A stretch of DNA of 64,000 bases from an uncultured Clostridia bacterium (GCA_934274515.1 CAKQTC010000003.1:112138-176137), one strand, 5' to 3'. Shown: positions 41,469-50,844, counted from the first letter of the stretch. The notes: generated by a model not told the origin, from the sequence alone. A program made the numbers and translations.

Positions 41469-42270
41469 CTTTTAATAAATCCCCTTCTTCGTCGGTGGTG
41501 TCTTGTTCGTTATGGACGAGATAAATATCTTCGTCAAAATGTTCTTGGGTTGCCTGCGCAATTTGTTTTCTAATAATTTCGAGTATCGCAAGAAAAATAG
41601 TGAGCAGTTCGGTTTTCGTGTAATCCGTTTCAAACAGACTGAAAAAACTTACCTTATTTTTTTTGCGTATCCTTTGCGTAATGTCTACGACCTTTTCCGT
41701 TACCGTAAACCTGTCTTTTATTATAGTTGCTACGGGCGGTGCTTTTTCCATAATTTCCGCTTTTTCCAACACTAATCGATATGCGTCGAGCAGTTTTTCA
41801 AGCGTGAGATTTTTTGCAACTAGTTTGTAATCGCTTTCGTCGTATTGCGGTTCGGGATAAAAAACGTTAATTACTTCTCTGGGTTTCAACTTTTCGGGAT
41901 ATTCGTCAAGAAGTTTTTTGCGAACTTCTTCGATTATCATTGCTTCCGCGTCCGAGTAGTCGTTTCCGTAGTCCATGTATGAATCGTCGTCGTCATAATA
42001 AGGCGTCACCGGCGGCGTCATTTTCGACGATTTGATTTCTATAAGTAATGCCGCGAAAATTATGTACTGCGATACGTATTCGTAATTAAGTTGTTTCAGC
42101 GTTTGTACGTAGTGAAGATATTGCGTGGTGATGTCGCTTATAAATATTTCCATCACGTCGATTTTTGCTTCTTTTACAAACTTTACCAACAAATCGATAG
42201 GTCCGTCGAAATCTTGCGTTGCGATGTGAAACTTTACGTCTTCGACCGAACTGTTTATATATCCTGCCAT
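41449..42270 (-). CDS. scpA: Segregation and condensation protein A
   Basis: 273 residues of the kleisin family. FDGPIDLLVKFVKEAKIDVMEIFISDITTQYL is the N-terminal Smc-binding helix region. KVSFFSLFE marks the C-terminal part, and the C-terminal winged helix lies near 225-250. ScpA bridges the two Smc heads. It has an acidic tail beyond the winged helix. It begins 3 nt after the metalloprotease stop, in one minus-strand operon. Confidence 0.96.
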   Translation of the reverse strand: MAGYINSSVEDVKFHIATQDFDGPIDLLVKFVKEAKIDVMEIFISDITTQYLHYVQTLKQLNYEYVSQYIIFAALLIEIKSSKMTPPVTPYYDDDDSYMDYGNDYSDAEAMIIEEVRKKLLDEYPEKLKPREVINVFYPEPQYDESDYKLVAKNLTLEKLLDAYRLVLEKAEIMEKAPPVATIIKDRFTVTEKVVDITQRIRKKNKVSFFSLFETDYTKTELLTIFLAILEIIRKQIAQATQEHFDEDIYLVHNEQDTTDEEGDLLKDVDEYN

Positions 42271-42273
42271 TTT

Positions 42274-42975
42274 TTATCCCCCCGTAACCAAATCAATCAA
42301 TCGTATAGCAAGTCGTTGCACTTGATAGAAAACGTTGTAATCTTTTAATCCGACATAGTTAAGAACGTTGCTGACAACGATTAACGCAAGAAGCACCGTC
42401 CAGCCGTACTTAAACATAAACGCAGAAAATCCGTTTCCGCGCGGCAATAACGAGTTGACGAAGTTAAATCCGTCGAGCGGATATATCGGTAATATGTTAA
42501 AAAACGCAAGCATAATGTTAAAAATAATAAAATATGCAAGTATATTGTAAAATAAAACTCCGAGAAGTCTAACCGACGAAGCGGACGCGACGAGCGTAAG
42601 CAGGGGTGGGAAAAGCAAGAAAATAAGCAAAAGCCCGATGCCTGTCATCAATAAGTTTGCGGTTATTCCCGCAAGCGACACGAGAATGATTCCTACTTTT
42701 TGATTTTTGAAATTAGACGGGTTTACGGGAACGGGTTTTGCCCAGCCGAAACCGACGAACGTAAGTAAAACAAGCCCTATCCAATCGAAATGAACAAGAG
42801 GATTGAAAGAAAGTCTGCCGGCGTTTTTGGCTGTATCGTCGCCGCACCATAGCGCGACGTAACCATGCGCTACTTCGTGTCCGACTATTGCGAGAGTCGC
42901 GCTCACCGCGACCGCTACGATAGATATTAAAATTTCCGATATGCTACGACCCGAAGTTATCAGGGAAAGAATCAT
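42274..42975 (-). CDS. Site-2 protease family (M50) membrane metalloprotease
   Basis: 233 residues with six or so hydrophobic helices. Zinc site HEVAHG (about 33-38) in the first helix, NPLVHFDWIGL, GWAKPVPVNPSNF, and the second metal motif NILPIYPLDG near residue 175. This is the short YwhC-like S2P group commonly placed upstream of scpA in Bacillota; the substrate is unknown. Shine-Dalgarno GGAG 5 nt before the ATG. Confidence 0.92.
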   Translation of the reverse strand: MILSLITSGRSISEILISIVAVAVSATLAIVGHEVAHGYVALWCGDDTAKNAGRLSFNPLVHFDWIGLVLLTFVGFGWAKPVPVNPSNFKNQKVGIILVSLAGITANLLMTGIGLLLIFLLFPPLLTLVASASSVRLLGVLFYNILAYFIIFNIMLAFFNILPIYPLDGFNFVNSLLPRGNGFSAFMFKYGWTVLLALIVVSNVLNYVGLKDYNVFYQVQRLAIRLIDLVTGG

Positions 42976-42996
42976 ATGTTCTCCGATATATTTACT

Positions 42997-43012
42997 CGAC
43001 AGTATGCTGTCG
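42997..43012. promoter_or_regulatory. Small palindrome upstream of the M50 protease gene
   Basis: CGACAG TATG CTGTCG, a 6-bp inverted repeat with a 4-nt loop, 22-37 bp upstream of the ATG in the leader. It could be an operator or a weak hairpin. Confidence 0.3.
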
Positions 43013-43093
43013 TTACACTTATATTATTTAGATAATATAATATCATTATTTTTTTTCTATGTCAAACGCGATAAAAGAGTATTTAATAAGTAT

Positions 43094-43136
43094 AAAGCGG
43101 TTGTTTTAGCATAACAAACCGCTTTTATCCGATTTA
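43094..43136 (-). terminator. Terminator after the second carboxypeptidase gene
   Basis: Minus strand AAAAGCGGTTTGTT pairs with AACAACCGCTTT with one bulged base across a short loop, overlapping the dac stop codon. The T-run afterwards is broken, so efficiency is uncertain. Confidence 0.5.
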
Positions 43137-44297
43137 TTTGCCGAAAAATCTATTTCTTATCAGTTTTTTCAAATAATCGGCGAATGACAGTTTTTCGATA
43201 TCGGATTTCGTTATCAGATTCGCCGTGGCAACGACGTTACCGTTACCGTCTTTTAGAGCGATTTCCCCTATCTTGCTTCCTGCCGCAAGCGGTGCTTTTA
43301 ATCCGTCGTAAATAGTGACTTCCGGAGTAAATGCATTTTCGCTTTTTGGGGTAAAGCATTTCAAATCCGCATCGCAATACACTTCGACGTTCGTATTCTT
43401 TGCTTGTTTGACAGAGCCGAGTTCACAAGGTAAAACTTCGTTTTTTCTTACAAAAACCTTAGTTTCGTAGTTTGCGAACGCATATTTAATAAGTTCGGAT
43501 ACTTTACGAAAACGCGCTTTACTGTCGGTACCGCCTAACAATGTTGCGATAACTCTCGTATCTCCCGATTTAGCCGTTGCCGAAAGACAAAATCCCGCTT
43601 CGTTAGTAAACCCTGTTTTCCCGCCGTCACACTCGTTCATTATGCGAATTAGTTTGTTCGTATTGACGATTTCGGTTACTCTTCCGTCGGGATGCTGGTA
43701 GTTTTCCATCCAAATACGCGAATATTCGTAGTATTTGGGGTGAGATAAAACCTTACGCATCATCGTCGTTACGTCTTTTGCCGTTGAGTACTGTTCTCCG
43801 TTGCCGGGAAGACCCGTCGCATTGCAAAACAACGTGTTGTTCATACCTATTTCTTTTGCATATGCGTTCATTTTATTGACAAAACTACCTATATCGCCGC
43901 TTATCCGCTCGCCTACTGCCGTTGCCGCATCGTTCGCACTGCATACGATTATGCCCTTGAGAAGGTCGGTTACCGTATATTCTTCGCCTGCGTCGAGAAA
44001 CATTTGAGAACCGCCCATTCCCGCAGCATAGTCGGATATACATATTTTCTCGTCAAGCGTAAGCCGCCCGTTGTCTATTTCGTCAAACGCTATCGCAAGC
44101 GTCATTATTTTGACCATACTCGCGATAGGATATTTTTCGTCGGCATTTTCTTCGGTTATTACCGTGCCTGTGTCGTAATCCATAAGATACACCGACCTAT
44201 ATTGCGGTTGTTCTGCGGCAAACGCCGTAACGCTTAAAGGTAACGAACAGCAAACCGCCGCGACAACCGCGACCAAAACGATAATTGCTTTTTTCAT
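43134..44297 (-). CDS. D-alanyl-D-alanine carboxypeptidase (DacF/DacB-like)
   Basis: 387 residues. A signal peptide with probable cleavage near AFAAEQ (about 28) precedes the S11 domain: S60-M-V-K63, SAN (CSANDAA) in place of the more common SGN, and KTG in GGKTGFTNEAG. A C-terminal PBP5-associated beta domain lies from about 280 to 365, with a final basic amphipathic helix (LKKLIRNRFF). It trims peptidoglycan side chains outside the membrane. DacF is often next to spoIIA in Bacillus; here the neighbour is spoIVB. Shine-Dalgarno AAGGAG. Confidence 0.94.
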   Translation of the reverse strand: MKKAIIVLVAVVAAVCCSLPLSVTAFAAEQPQYRSVYLMDYDTGTVITEENADEKYPIASMVKIMTLAIAFDEIDNGRLTLDEKICISDYAAGMGGSQMFLDAGEEYTVTDLLKGIIVCSANDAATAVGERISGDIGSFVNKMNAYAKEIGMNNTLFCNATGLPGNGEQYSTAKDVTTMMRKVLSHPKYYEYSRIWMENYQHPDGRVTEIVNTNKLIRIMNECDGGKTGFTNEAGFCLSATAKSGDTRVIATLLGGTDSKARFRKVSELIKYAFANYETKVFVRKNEVLPCELGSVKQAKNTNVEVYCDADLKCFTPKSENAFTPEVTIYDGLKAPLAAGSKIGEIALKDGNGNVVATANLITKSDIEKLSFADYLKKLIRNRFFGK

Positions 44298-44340
44298 ATT
44301 ATTTTCTCCTTTTGTGTTAGTTTCTCAAATTCGGACTTTT

Positions 44341-44976
44341 TTATGCGCCGAGAATCAAATATGCGATAACGAGAATAACGTTTGAGTAGACAAAACACGT
44401 TGCCACGCAACCGACGAGGTAGCCGAGTAAGTATTTTTTCATCGTTCCGAAATAAGCGCGGTACGGGGTAAAATATAAAACTTTATTACACGGCCGATAT
44501 TCGATAAGTTTGCACGTTTTCACGATAAATATAATGGTTGCTATATAAAAAACGCAAAAAATCGGCAATAAGATGATTAAAAAAGATAAAAATGCGGCGA
44601 TAAAACTAAACGCAAAAGAAGCGAAAACGTATCTGAAAAATAAAAACGAAACGAACGTTAATAAAGGAAATCCGAGTAAAAACAAGAAATAATTTACAGA
44701 GAGTGCAAACAATACGGCAATCGGAGCGGATAGAAATAAAAGAAGAAGTAAATCGAATTTAACAAAAGAAAAATCGCCGCATTTGAGTAAAGCGAAAATA
44801 CCGAGGAATTCGTGGTTTTCTATATATTTTTTTATGCCGATAAGAGCAAATAATATTCCCGCTCCGACAAAACACAATCCGACCAAAAGCGTTTTTTTGT
44901 TTTGTTTCAAAAAAGAACGAAAATAGTCGAATTGATTTTTGACGGAACGTCTGATATTATTTTTTGCCATATTCAA
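44341..44976 (-). CDS. Multi-pass membrane protein, possibly SpoIIM-like
   Basis: 211 residues. A basic, cytoplasmic N-terminus (about 1-28) is followed by five hydrophobic segments. The layout (short N-tail, helix, 40-residue loop with FLGIFALLKCGD, then four helices) and the spoIVB/dacF neighbourhood resemble SpoIIM, one of the septal peptidoglycan-remodelling proteins of engulfment. I do not see a convincing SpoIIM signature, so that is only a suggestion. Confidence 0.5.
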   Translation of the reverse strand: MNMAKNNIRRSVKNQFDYFRSFLKQNKKTLLVGLCFVGAGILFALIGIKKYIENHEFLGIFALLKCGDFSFVKFDLLLLLFLSAPIAVLFALSVNYFLFLLGFPLLTFVSFLFFRYVFASFAFSFIAAFLSFLIILLPIFCVFYIATIIFIVKTCKLIEYRPCNKVLYFTPYRAYFGTMKKYLLGYLVGCVATCFVYSNVILVIAYLILGA

Positions 44977-45056
44977 TTATACTTCTTGAATACGGCGAAT
45001 ATGTCGTTTTTTGTCGAACTCGAAATTGCGCGCGTTTTGCGCTCTTTTCCATCGCG

Positions 45057-46109
45057 TTATTCGAGTTGAGCGTACATCCAGTCGATATACATTCCGTATC
45101 CGGTGGTTGTATCGTTCGTGAAAACGTGGGTGACCGCTCCGATAAGTTTGTTGTTTTGGACGATAGGCGAGCCGCTCATTCCTTGTAATATTCCGCCCGT
45201 GGTCGATAAAAGTTCATGGTCGGTAACACGAATAACCATACCTTTTTCGCTCGGTTTATCTTGTGAGTTTGCTTTAATTATTTCGATTTCGTAACTTTGC
45301 GGCACAACGTTTCCGATTGTTGTAATTATATACGCTTTGCCGGGCTTAACTTCGTTTTTTGTGCCGATTTCGATTTCTGGTCTGTTCAAATAATATGAAT
45401 TATCGGTGATTTTGCCGAAAATTCCGCAAAACCGATTTTCGCAGATTGTGCCTATATCGCGGTCGGAAACGTTTATTTTACCTGTCAGTTCGCCTGCCGC
45501 GCTCGGTGTCGCCTTTTTGTACCCTGTTATTTCGCATCGATAAACGAACCCCTTATCGTAAATCGAAGTGTTCATAAACGAATCGGCAATCGTGTGTCCG
45601 AGCGCGCCGTATGAGCCGTCTTTTTTAGCAAAAGTCAAGGTTCCTATTCCGGCAACGTTGTCGCGTAAAGATAAACCGATTTTTCTCGACCCGTGTATCG
45701 CGTCGATTACGGGATTAACGGTTAATGCAATTCTATCTTGTCCCCTTTGTACCGTAAAAAGCATTTTTTCCGTCGAATTTTCGATAAGTTCCGACAACTG
45801 CGCTATATTATTTAACTTTGTACCGTCTACCGAAATAATCACGTCCCCTTTTTTAATTCCGGATTTTAAGGCAGGCGAAAAACTGCCTTCTTTTGCGGTG
45901 GTAACGTTTATAAATTCGTTAACGACAAGCCCGTCGCTCTTTGCGATGATTCCTATCGGCGTTCCGCCGAGATAAACGGTGTTTGTCAATGGAACGTCGT
46001 ATGCGTAAGCGTTCGAGAAAGAAAAAGCGTTCCCGACGGTAAAGGCAAAAACGCACGTTAAAACCGTCAAGAAAGCAATAAAAATGATTTTTTTAAGTGA
46101 TTTGGTCAT
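45057..46109 (-). CDS. spoIVB: SpoIVB peptidase
   Basis: 350 residues. An N-terminal membrane anchor/signal (about 7-30) is followed by a PDZ domain (about 55-130, LKSGIKKGDVIISVDGTKLN) and the S55 serine protease domain: H172 in LGHTIAD, D297 in VTDHEL and S314 in GMSGSPIV. The forespore secretes it across the inner spore membrane, where it triggers SpoIVF-controlled cleavage of pro-sigma-K. In Bacillus recN-spoIVB-spo0A are consecutive; here recN is upstream but spo0A does not follow. Confidence 0.96.
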   Translation of the reverse strand: MTKSLKKIIFIAFLTVLTCVFAFTVGNAFSFSNAYAYDVPLTNTVYLGGTPIGIIAKSDGLVVNEFINVTTAKEGSFSPALKSGIKKGDVIISVDGTKLNNIAQLSELIENSTEKMLFTVQRGQDRIALTVNPVIDAIHGSRKIGLSLRDNVAGIGTLTFAKKDGSYGALGHTIADSFMNTSIYDKGFVYRCEITGYKKATPSAAGELTGKINVSDRDIGTICENRFCGIFGKITDNSYYLNRPEIEIGTKNEVKPGKAYIITTIGNVVPQSYEIEIIKANSQDKPSEKGMVIRVTDHELLSTTGGILQGMSGSPIVQNNKLIGAVTHVFTNDTTTGYGMYIDWMYAQLE

Positions 46110-46138
46110 ATTTTCTCCTGTTTTTACGTTGTCAACGT

Positions 46139-46170
46139 TTAGTTTGAGACAACAAAAACGGAATATGACC
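46139..46170 (-). promoter_or_regulatory. Possible sporulation-sigma promoter of spoIVB
   Basis: Minus strand GGTCATATT (46170-46162), 15 bp, CAAACTAA (46146-46139). The -35 resembles the sigma-E consensus well and the -10 only moderately; sigma-G would be expected from Bacillus. Confidence 0.3.
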
Positions 46171-46197
46171 CTTAACTATTGTTAAAATATGGCAGAG

Positions 46198-47907
46198 TTA
46201 TGCGATGGGTTTCGATTTTTTATAAGCGTCGGACTGTTGTTTTAGTTCTTTCGCGCTGGACAAACCGCTGTCGCTGTTCTCTACCGCGCCCGTTAGGCGC
46301 ATTATTTCCTTGTATACTTCGTTTTCGGTGAGTTCGCGCAAGAAAGTCAATGTTTTATCTCCGACGACTTTCTTTTCGATGAGGTAGTTCACATCGCCCA
46401 TCGAACAAAGTTGCGGTAAGTGTGTGATTGCGATAACTTGTCGAGAGCGTGCGATATCGTATAGTTTTTCCGCAACGACTTTTGCAATAACGCCGCTTAT
46501 TCCCGTGTCGATTTCATCGAAAATAAGAGTGTCAACGTCATCGGTTTCCGCAATAACGTTCTTAACGGCAAGCATAAATCGGCTCATTTCTCCGCCGCTT
46601 GCGATTTTTGCAAGTGGTTTGACCGGCTCCCCAAGGTTCGGCGACAACATAAATTCAAGGCTTTCCGCGCCGTTTTGATTGAGATTTTCAAGCACGGTGT
46701 ATTCGTTAAAATCGAATTTAATCTCAAAAACGGCGTTTTTCATACCTAATTCGGTAAGGTTGTTTGTAATCGCTTTGCAAAATCTTTTTGCCGTTTTTAA
46801 GCGTTTTTCGTGAAGTTTTTTGGAAAATTCTACAAGGATTTCTTCCGCCGCACGTTTGTCTTTGTTGAGTTTATCGAATTCCTGTTCGCTGTTTGTGAGA
46901 AATTCAAGACGAATTTCCGCTTTTTCTTTGAAAGATTGCACGTCCTCGTAAGTTTTACCGTATTTCTTTTTGATAAGTCTGATTTCTTCGAGCCGTCTTT
47001 CGATTTTTTCCACGTCAATCGAAGAAATGTCCGAGCCGTTATACTTGTCGTAAATCGTATCGGCAATGTCGCTTATCTCTATTTCGGCAGAATCGAGCCT
47101 GTCGATTAAATCTGTAAGAGTATCATCGTATTGTGCCGCTGTTTTTAACGCAGAGATTGCATTTGATAAAAGCGAAACACAGCCCGTTCCGTTGTCACCC
47201 GACAACGCACCGTATGCGCCGCTTAAAGAAGAAAAGATTTTTTGCGCGTTATAAAAAAGCGAACGGTCGCGTTTTAGGTCGTCTTCTTCGCCTTGTTCCC
47301 ACGACGCTTTATTTATTTCTTCGATTTGAAAAGAGAGTACTTCGATTTCTCTTTCGCGCTCTTCGGCAGACGGTAAGTGTGATAAATTATCGATAATTTT
47401 ATAATAATCTGAAAGTGAATTACGATAATTTATAATAATTTGGTTGATTGTAGGGTCAAATCTATCCAAAATCTTTATATGTTCGGATACGCGCATAAGC
47501 GACTGATGTTCATTTTGAGTATGTGTATCGACAAGTAGCGATACGACTTTTCTAAGCAAGGAAAGGTTTACGATACGTCTGTTTATTCGACATTCCGAGC
47601 GGTCGGCGGTCATCGTTCTCGATACGATAACGCTATCGTCTTCTCCTTGTATATCGTATTCTGTAAGTATAGCGTTTACTTCGTCGAAGTTTTTTACGTC
47701 GGTAAAAACAACTTCGACTTTTGCGGTTGTTTCGCCGTATCTTATTAATGAACGGTCTGCCCTATCGCCTAATACGAAATTAATCGAGTCGATGATTATC
47801 GATTTTCCCGCGCCGGTTTCGCCGCTTAAAATGTTAAGTCCTTTTTTGAATTCGAGATTAAGTTCTCGAATAAGGGCGATATTTTTTACCGATAAATATG
47901 AAATCAT
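46198..47907 (-). CDS. recN: DNA repair protein RecN
   Basis: 569 residues of the SMC-like ATPase family. Walker A GETGAGKSIIIDSINFVLGDR near residues 31-50, a coiled-coil middle (about 150-360), and the C-terminal signature LASGGEMSRFMLAVKNV, then DTLIFDEIDTGISG and ITHLPQLCSMGD. RecN gathers at double-strand breaks and helps RecA-mediated repair. It overlaps argR by 4 nt, the standard argR-recN arrangement of Bacillota. Confidence 0.97.
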   Translation of the reverse strand: MISYLSVKNIALIRELNLEFKKGLNILSGETGAGKSIIIDSINFVLGDRADRSLIRYGETTAKVEVVFTDVKNFDEVNAILTEYDIQGEDDSVIVSRTMTADRSECRINRRIVNLSLLRKVVSLLVDTHTQNEHQSLMRVSEHIKILDRFDPTINQIIINYRNSLSDYYKIIDNLSHLPSAEEREREIEVLSFQIEEINKASWEQGEEDDLKRDRSLFYNAQKIFSSLSGAYGALSGDNGTGCVSLLSNAISALKTAAQYDDTLTDLIDRLDSAEIEISDIADTIYDKYNGSDISSIDVEKIERRLEEIRLIKKKYGKTYEDVQSFKEKAEIRLEFLTNSEQEFDKLNKDKRAAEEILVEFSKKLHEKRLKTAKRFCKAITNNLTELGMKNAVFEIKFDFNEYTVLENLNQNGAESLEFMLSPNLGEPVKPLAKIASGGEMSRFMLAVKNVIAETDDVDTLIFDEIDTGISGVIAKVVAEKLYDIARSRQVIAITHLPQLCSMGDVNYLIEKKVVGDKTLTFLRELTENEVYKEIMRLTGAVENSDSGLSSAKELKQQSDAYKKSKPIA

Positions 47908-48353
47908 ACCAAATACCCCCTAAGCGTATCCATAATATGCGGCACGTTTTCAACGGTTTTTGCGATTATCAAAATCGTATCGTCGCCCGAAATTGTGCCG
48001 AGTATCTCGGGCATATGTAATTTGTCTAGAAAAAAAGCCGCACCGTTTGCGCTACCTTCGCTTGTTTTTATGACGATTAGGTTAACCGAACTGTCTATCG
48101 AAATTACACTTTCTTTGAAAATATTTGCTATTTTGTTTCCGATAGCAGGCGTAGGCACATCGAATGCATATTTGAATTTACGCGTTTTGCCTGCGATTTT
48201 AACTAAACCAAGTTCGTTTATATCTCTCGAAACGGTTGCTTGCGTGGTAGAAAAACCGTGATTTTTTAGTTCTTCGGTAAGTTCTTCCTGTGTGGCAATT
48301 TCTTTTTCTTCGATTATTTTTTTGATTGCTGTCTGTCTAATGATACGTTTCAT
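47904..48353 (-). CDS. argR: Arginine repressor ArgR
   Basis: 149 residues. The N-terminal winged helix contains KIIEEKEIATQEELTEELKNHGFSTTQATVSRDINELGLVKI; the C-terminal oligomerisation and arginine-binding domain has LPEILGTISGDDTILII. It represses arginine synthesis and activates catabolism when bound to L-arginine. No arg gene is in the window. It is the first gene of the argR-recN unit. Confidence 0.96.
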   Translation of the reverse strand: MKRIIRQTAIKKIIEEKEIATQEELTEELKNHGFSTTQATVSRDINELGLVKIAGKTRKFKYAFDVPTPAIGNKIANIFKESVISIDSSVNLIVIKTSEGSANGAAFFLDKLHMPEILGTISGDDTILIIAKTVENVPHIMDTLRGYLV

Positions 48354-48383
48354 TTATATTCTTTTCTTTTTCCTTTTTCTAAA

Positions 48384-48412
48384 ATTATACATCTAAAATA
48401 GCGTTTATGCAA
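48384..48412 (-). promoter_or_regulatory. Promoter of argR-recN
   Basis: Minus strand TTGCAT (48412-48407), 17 bp, TATAAT (48389-48384). It lies in the short gap after tlyA, 31 nt before the argR ATG, with AAGGA as Shine-Dalgarno. Confidence 0.75.
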
Positions 48413-48426
48413 TCGTAATGTATAAT

Positions 48427-49143
48427 TTACTTGGTTAAATATATTAAATATTCTTGATTTTTATCGGTAAAGGGGTGTGGCGCGGGCGTCACTGATTTAA
48501 CTTTATATCCTATTTTTTCCGAAAAATTACTTATTTCGCTAATTACCCTATTACGAATTTTTTCGTCGCGAACGATTCCGCTTTTCGGAATTTGCTTTTT
48601 ATCGAGTTCAAACTGCGGTTTTATAAGAAATATTGCTTGTCCTCCGTCGCATAAAACGTCGAAAGCAGGTTGTAAAACGTATTTTAGACTAATAAAACTT
48701 AAATCGCCCGTAATAAAATCGATTTTGTCCCGGAAATTTTCTTTTTTTATATATCTAGCGTTCGTTCTATCGACAACGACGACTTTTTCATCGGTTTTTA
48801 GTCTGTCAGGTAAAGCACATTCGCCGATGTCGAGCGCATAAACTTTTTTTGCCCCGTTATTAAGTAATATATCGGTAAATCCGCCGTTTGCCGCGCCTAA
48901 ATCTAAACACGTTTTGTTTTTTGCGTCTACGTTGAAGTCCGCGAATGCTTTTTTCAGTTTGAGCGACGCCAAACTTGCATCGTAGTTGTCGATTATTTCA
49001 ATTTTATCGACGTCAGAAACGCCGGCGGCAGGTTTTTTTGTAATATTTCCGTTTACGGTGACGTTACCCATTTCAATGAGATTTTTGGCTCTTGTACGGG
49101 TTTCTACAATTTTTTTTTCTGTTAGATATAAATCAAGTCTCAT
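48427..49143 (-). CDS. tlyA: TlyA family rRNA 2'-O-methyltransferase
   Basis: 238 residues from the ATG at 49143, giving the typical start MRLDLYLTEKKIVETRTRAK. An S4 RNA-binding domain (1-60) is followed by an FtsJ-like methyltransferase domain with LDLGAANGGFTDILLNNGAKKVYALDIG and TGDLSFISLKYVL. TlyA proteins methylate rRNA (16S C1409 and/or 23S C1920); haemolysin in database names is historical. It overlaps the upstream membrane-protein gene by 11 nt. Confidence 0.93.
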   Translation of the reverse strand: MRLDLYLTEKKIVETRTRAKNLIEMGNVTVNGNITKKPAAGVSDVDKIEIIDNYDASLASLKLKKAFADFNVDAKNKTCLDLGAANGGFTDILLNNGAKKVYALDIGECALPDRLKTDEKVVVVDRTNARYIKKENFRDKIDFITGDLSFISLKYVLQPAFDVLCDGGQAIFLIKPQFELDKKQIPKSGIVRDEKIRNRVISEISNFSEKIGYKVKSVTPAPHPFTDKNQEYLIYLTK

Positions 49144-49741
49144 TTTTTCGTTTAATTTTAATGAAGCATAACACTCTTCCTGCAAGAAGCATTACTTCTT
49201 TGGACTTTTTTATTGCTATTTTCTTAAAAAACGCTTTGCCGCCTACGGTGACAGCAGCGACGATGCCGCTCGTCATAATGTTGAACAAATATTCGTTCGG
49301 GTTGTTTGCCGCAAACATAAGAACTATTGCCGCGGAACACGCTCCGCTAATTATGCCGCACATATCGCCTATCACGTCCGCGCAAATATTTGAAACCTTT
49401 TCCGCATTTTTGACGAGTTTTACCGCTTGCTCCGCACCTTTAACTTTATTATTTTCCGCTAAATGCAACGGAGCGATGTCGCATGAGGTCGCCGCGACGC
49501 CTATCGTGTCGAAAATTATGCTCACGACGACGAGGAGCGTAAGCATTAAAAGCGACACTACAACGTTCGATTTACTCGAAAGAATTTCGGTAATGAAACT
49601 AACGAGCAACGATAAAACGAATGTGACTATGGTAATTTTAATCGTCCAAATCGTTCCGTCCGAAAGTTTATCTTTACTTCCATTCTTGTAAGATACGTTA
49701 TTTTGCGCTTCGGTGCGTTTGTTTATCTTTTTTTGCAGCAT
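49133..49741 (-). CDS. Conserved membrane protein (CorB/DUF21-like annotation group)
   Basis: 202 residues from the ATG at 49741; a TTG at 49762 is too close to the GGAG to be the start, so the N-terminus is uncertain. There are three to four hydrophobic segments (about 38-60, 65-90, 140-165, 170-185). FDTIGVAATSCDIAPLHLAENNKVKGAEQAV, then KVSNICADVIGDMCGIISG, resemble clostridial proteins usually named CorB-like, found between ispA/dxs and tlyA. No CBS domains are present, so ion transport is not established. Confidence 0.6.
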   Translation of the reverse strand: MLQKKINKRTEAQNNVSYKNGSKDKLSDGTIWTIKITIVTFVLSLLVSFITEILSSKSNVVVSLLMLTLLVVVSIIFDTIGVAATSCDIAPLHLAENNKVKGAEQAVKLVKNAEKVSNICADVIGDMCGIISGACSAAIVLMFAANNPNEYLFNIMTSGIVAAVTVGGKAFFKKIAIKKSKEVMLLAGRVLCFIKIKRKNET

Positions 49742-49811
49742 AAAAATTATCGGAAACGGCAAACTCCATAATAACTAATATGCATTATTTAATCGAGTAT
49801 TACTTTTTTCT

Positions 49812-50627
49812 TCAAAAAAGTCTTTGACTGAGTTTTTTGTTATATTCGAGCAGTTCGGTTGCGTTTTCGTGTTTCGACAACGCTTTTTCTGCGGTTTTTG
49901 TCGCACGTTCCAAAATTTTTCGCGCGTTTTCTTCTCCCGTTATGGTAACGAACGACATTTTTTCGCCTTTATCTTTATCTAACAAATCGTCTGCGGCTTG
50001 AAACGCCAGTCCGAGAGCCTTAGCGTACGTAGAAAGCGCGTTTCTCTTTGCGTAATCGAAAACAAGTGTCGTAGGAGCATTGACGGATGCGTAGATAAGC
50101 GCGCCCGTTTTCTTTAGACATATATCCGTGTAGTCGCTTTCATCGGGCGTTTCCGTCGTAAATTCTTTGGTTTGTCCGCCTATCATTCCGTTTATTCCTG
50201 CGCAAGAAGCAATTAATTTGGCTCCCGAGGCATATTCGGGATCGGTTACGATTTTATCGAATAAAATCTCGTAAGCGGCGTTAAGTAAAGCGTCGCCGGC
50301 AAGTAACGCGATTGCTTCACCGAATTTTTTATGTATGGTAGGCTTGCCTCGCCGATAATCGTCGTCGTCCATACAAGGTAAATCGTCGTGTATAAGACTG
50401 TACGTATGGATAAACTCGATAGCCGCGGCAAACGGAAAAATATCTTCAGCGGATAACCCTAAAAACTTTCCGCTGAGAAAACACAGCGTAGGTCGAACCC
50501 TTTTCCCACCGCCGAATAAAGCGTATTTTACCGCTTTAATCAGTTCAATCGGGGCATCGGAAAATTTCGATTTATAGGTCAGTTCTAGTTGTTCATCGAA
50601 AAATTCGACGAATTCTTTACTATTCAT
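49812..50627 (-). CDS. ispA: Farnesyl diphosphate synthase-type polyprenyl synthetase
   Basis: 271 residues, all-alpha prenyltransferase. First Asp-rich motif DDLPCMDDDDYRRGKPT, GGKRVRPTLCFLSG before it, and the second motif FQAADDLLD. It condenses IPP with allylic diphosphates to FPP/GPP, which is downstream of IspH encoded at 30468-32675. It overlaps xseB by 8 nt, the usual xseA-xseB-ispA order. Confidence 0.95.
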   Translation of the reverse strand: MNSKEFVEFFDEQLELTYKSKFSDAPIELIKAVKYALFGGGKRVRPTLCFLSGKFLGLSAEDIFPFAAAIEFIHTYSLIHDDLPCMDDDDYRRGKPTIHKKFGEAIALLAGDALLNAAYEILFDKIVTDPEYASGAKLIASCAGINGMIGGQTKEFTTETPDESDYTDICLKKTGALIYASVNAPTTLVFDYAKRNALSTYAKALGLAFQAADDLLDKDKGEKMSFVTITGEENARKILERATKTAEKALSKHENATELLEYNKKLSQRLF

Positions 50628-50844
50628 CGTCGCTCTCCGCCTGTTCGGTTTCTGTTTCCAGTTCGGTCATATCCTTGTTGAGAATATCGATTTTGCCCTT
50701 AAAAACAGACAATTCTTTCATCGCGTCTTTGGCGAGAAGAATACCTTTTGAGTACAATTCGATACTTTCTTCCATGCCGAGTTTTTCGTCGGACAGTTTG
50801 TTTACGATTTTTTCAAGTTCGTTTATCGATTTATCGTACGTCAT
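50620..50844 (-). CDS. xseB: Exodeoxyribonuclease VII small subunit
   Basis: 74 residues. YDKSINELEKIVNKLSDEKLGMEESIELYSKG is the complete family signature, ending in an acidic tail. Several small subunits bind one XseA. It overlaps xseA by 4 nt and ispA by 8 nt. Confidence 0.95.
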   Translation of the reverse strand: MTYDKSINELEKIVNKLSDEKLGMEESIELYSKGILLAKDAMKELSVFKGKIDILNKDMTELETETEQAESDDE

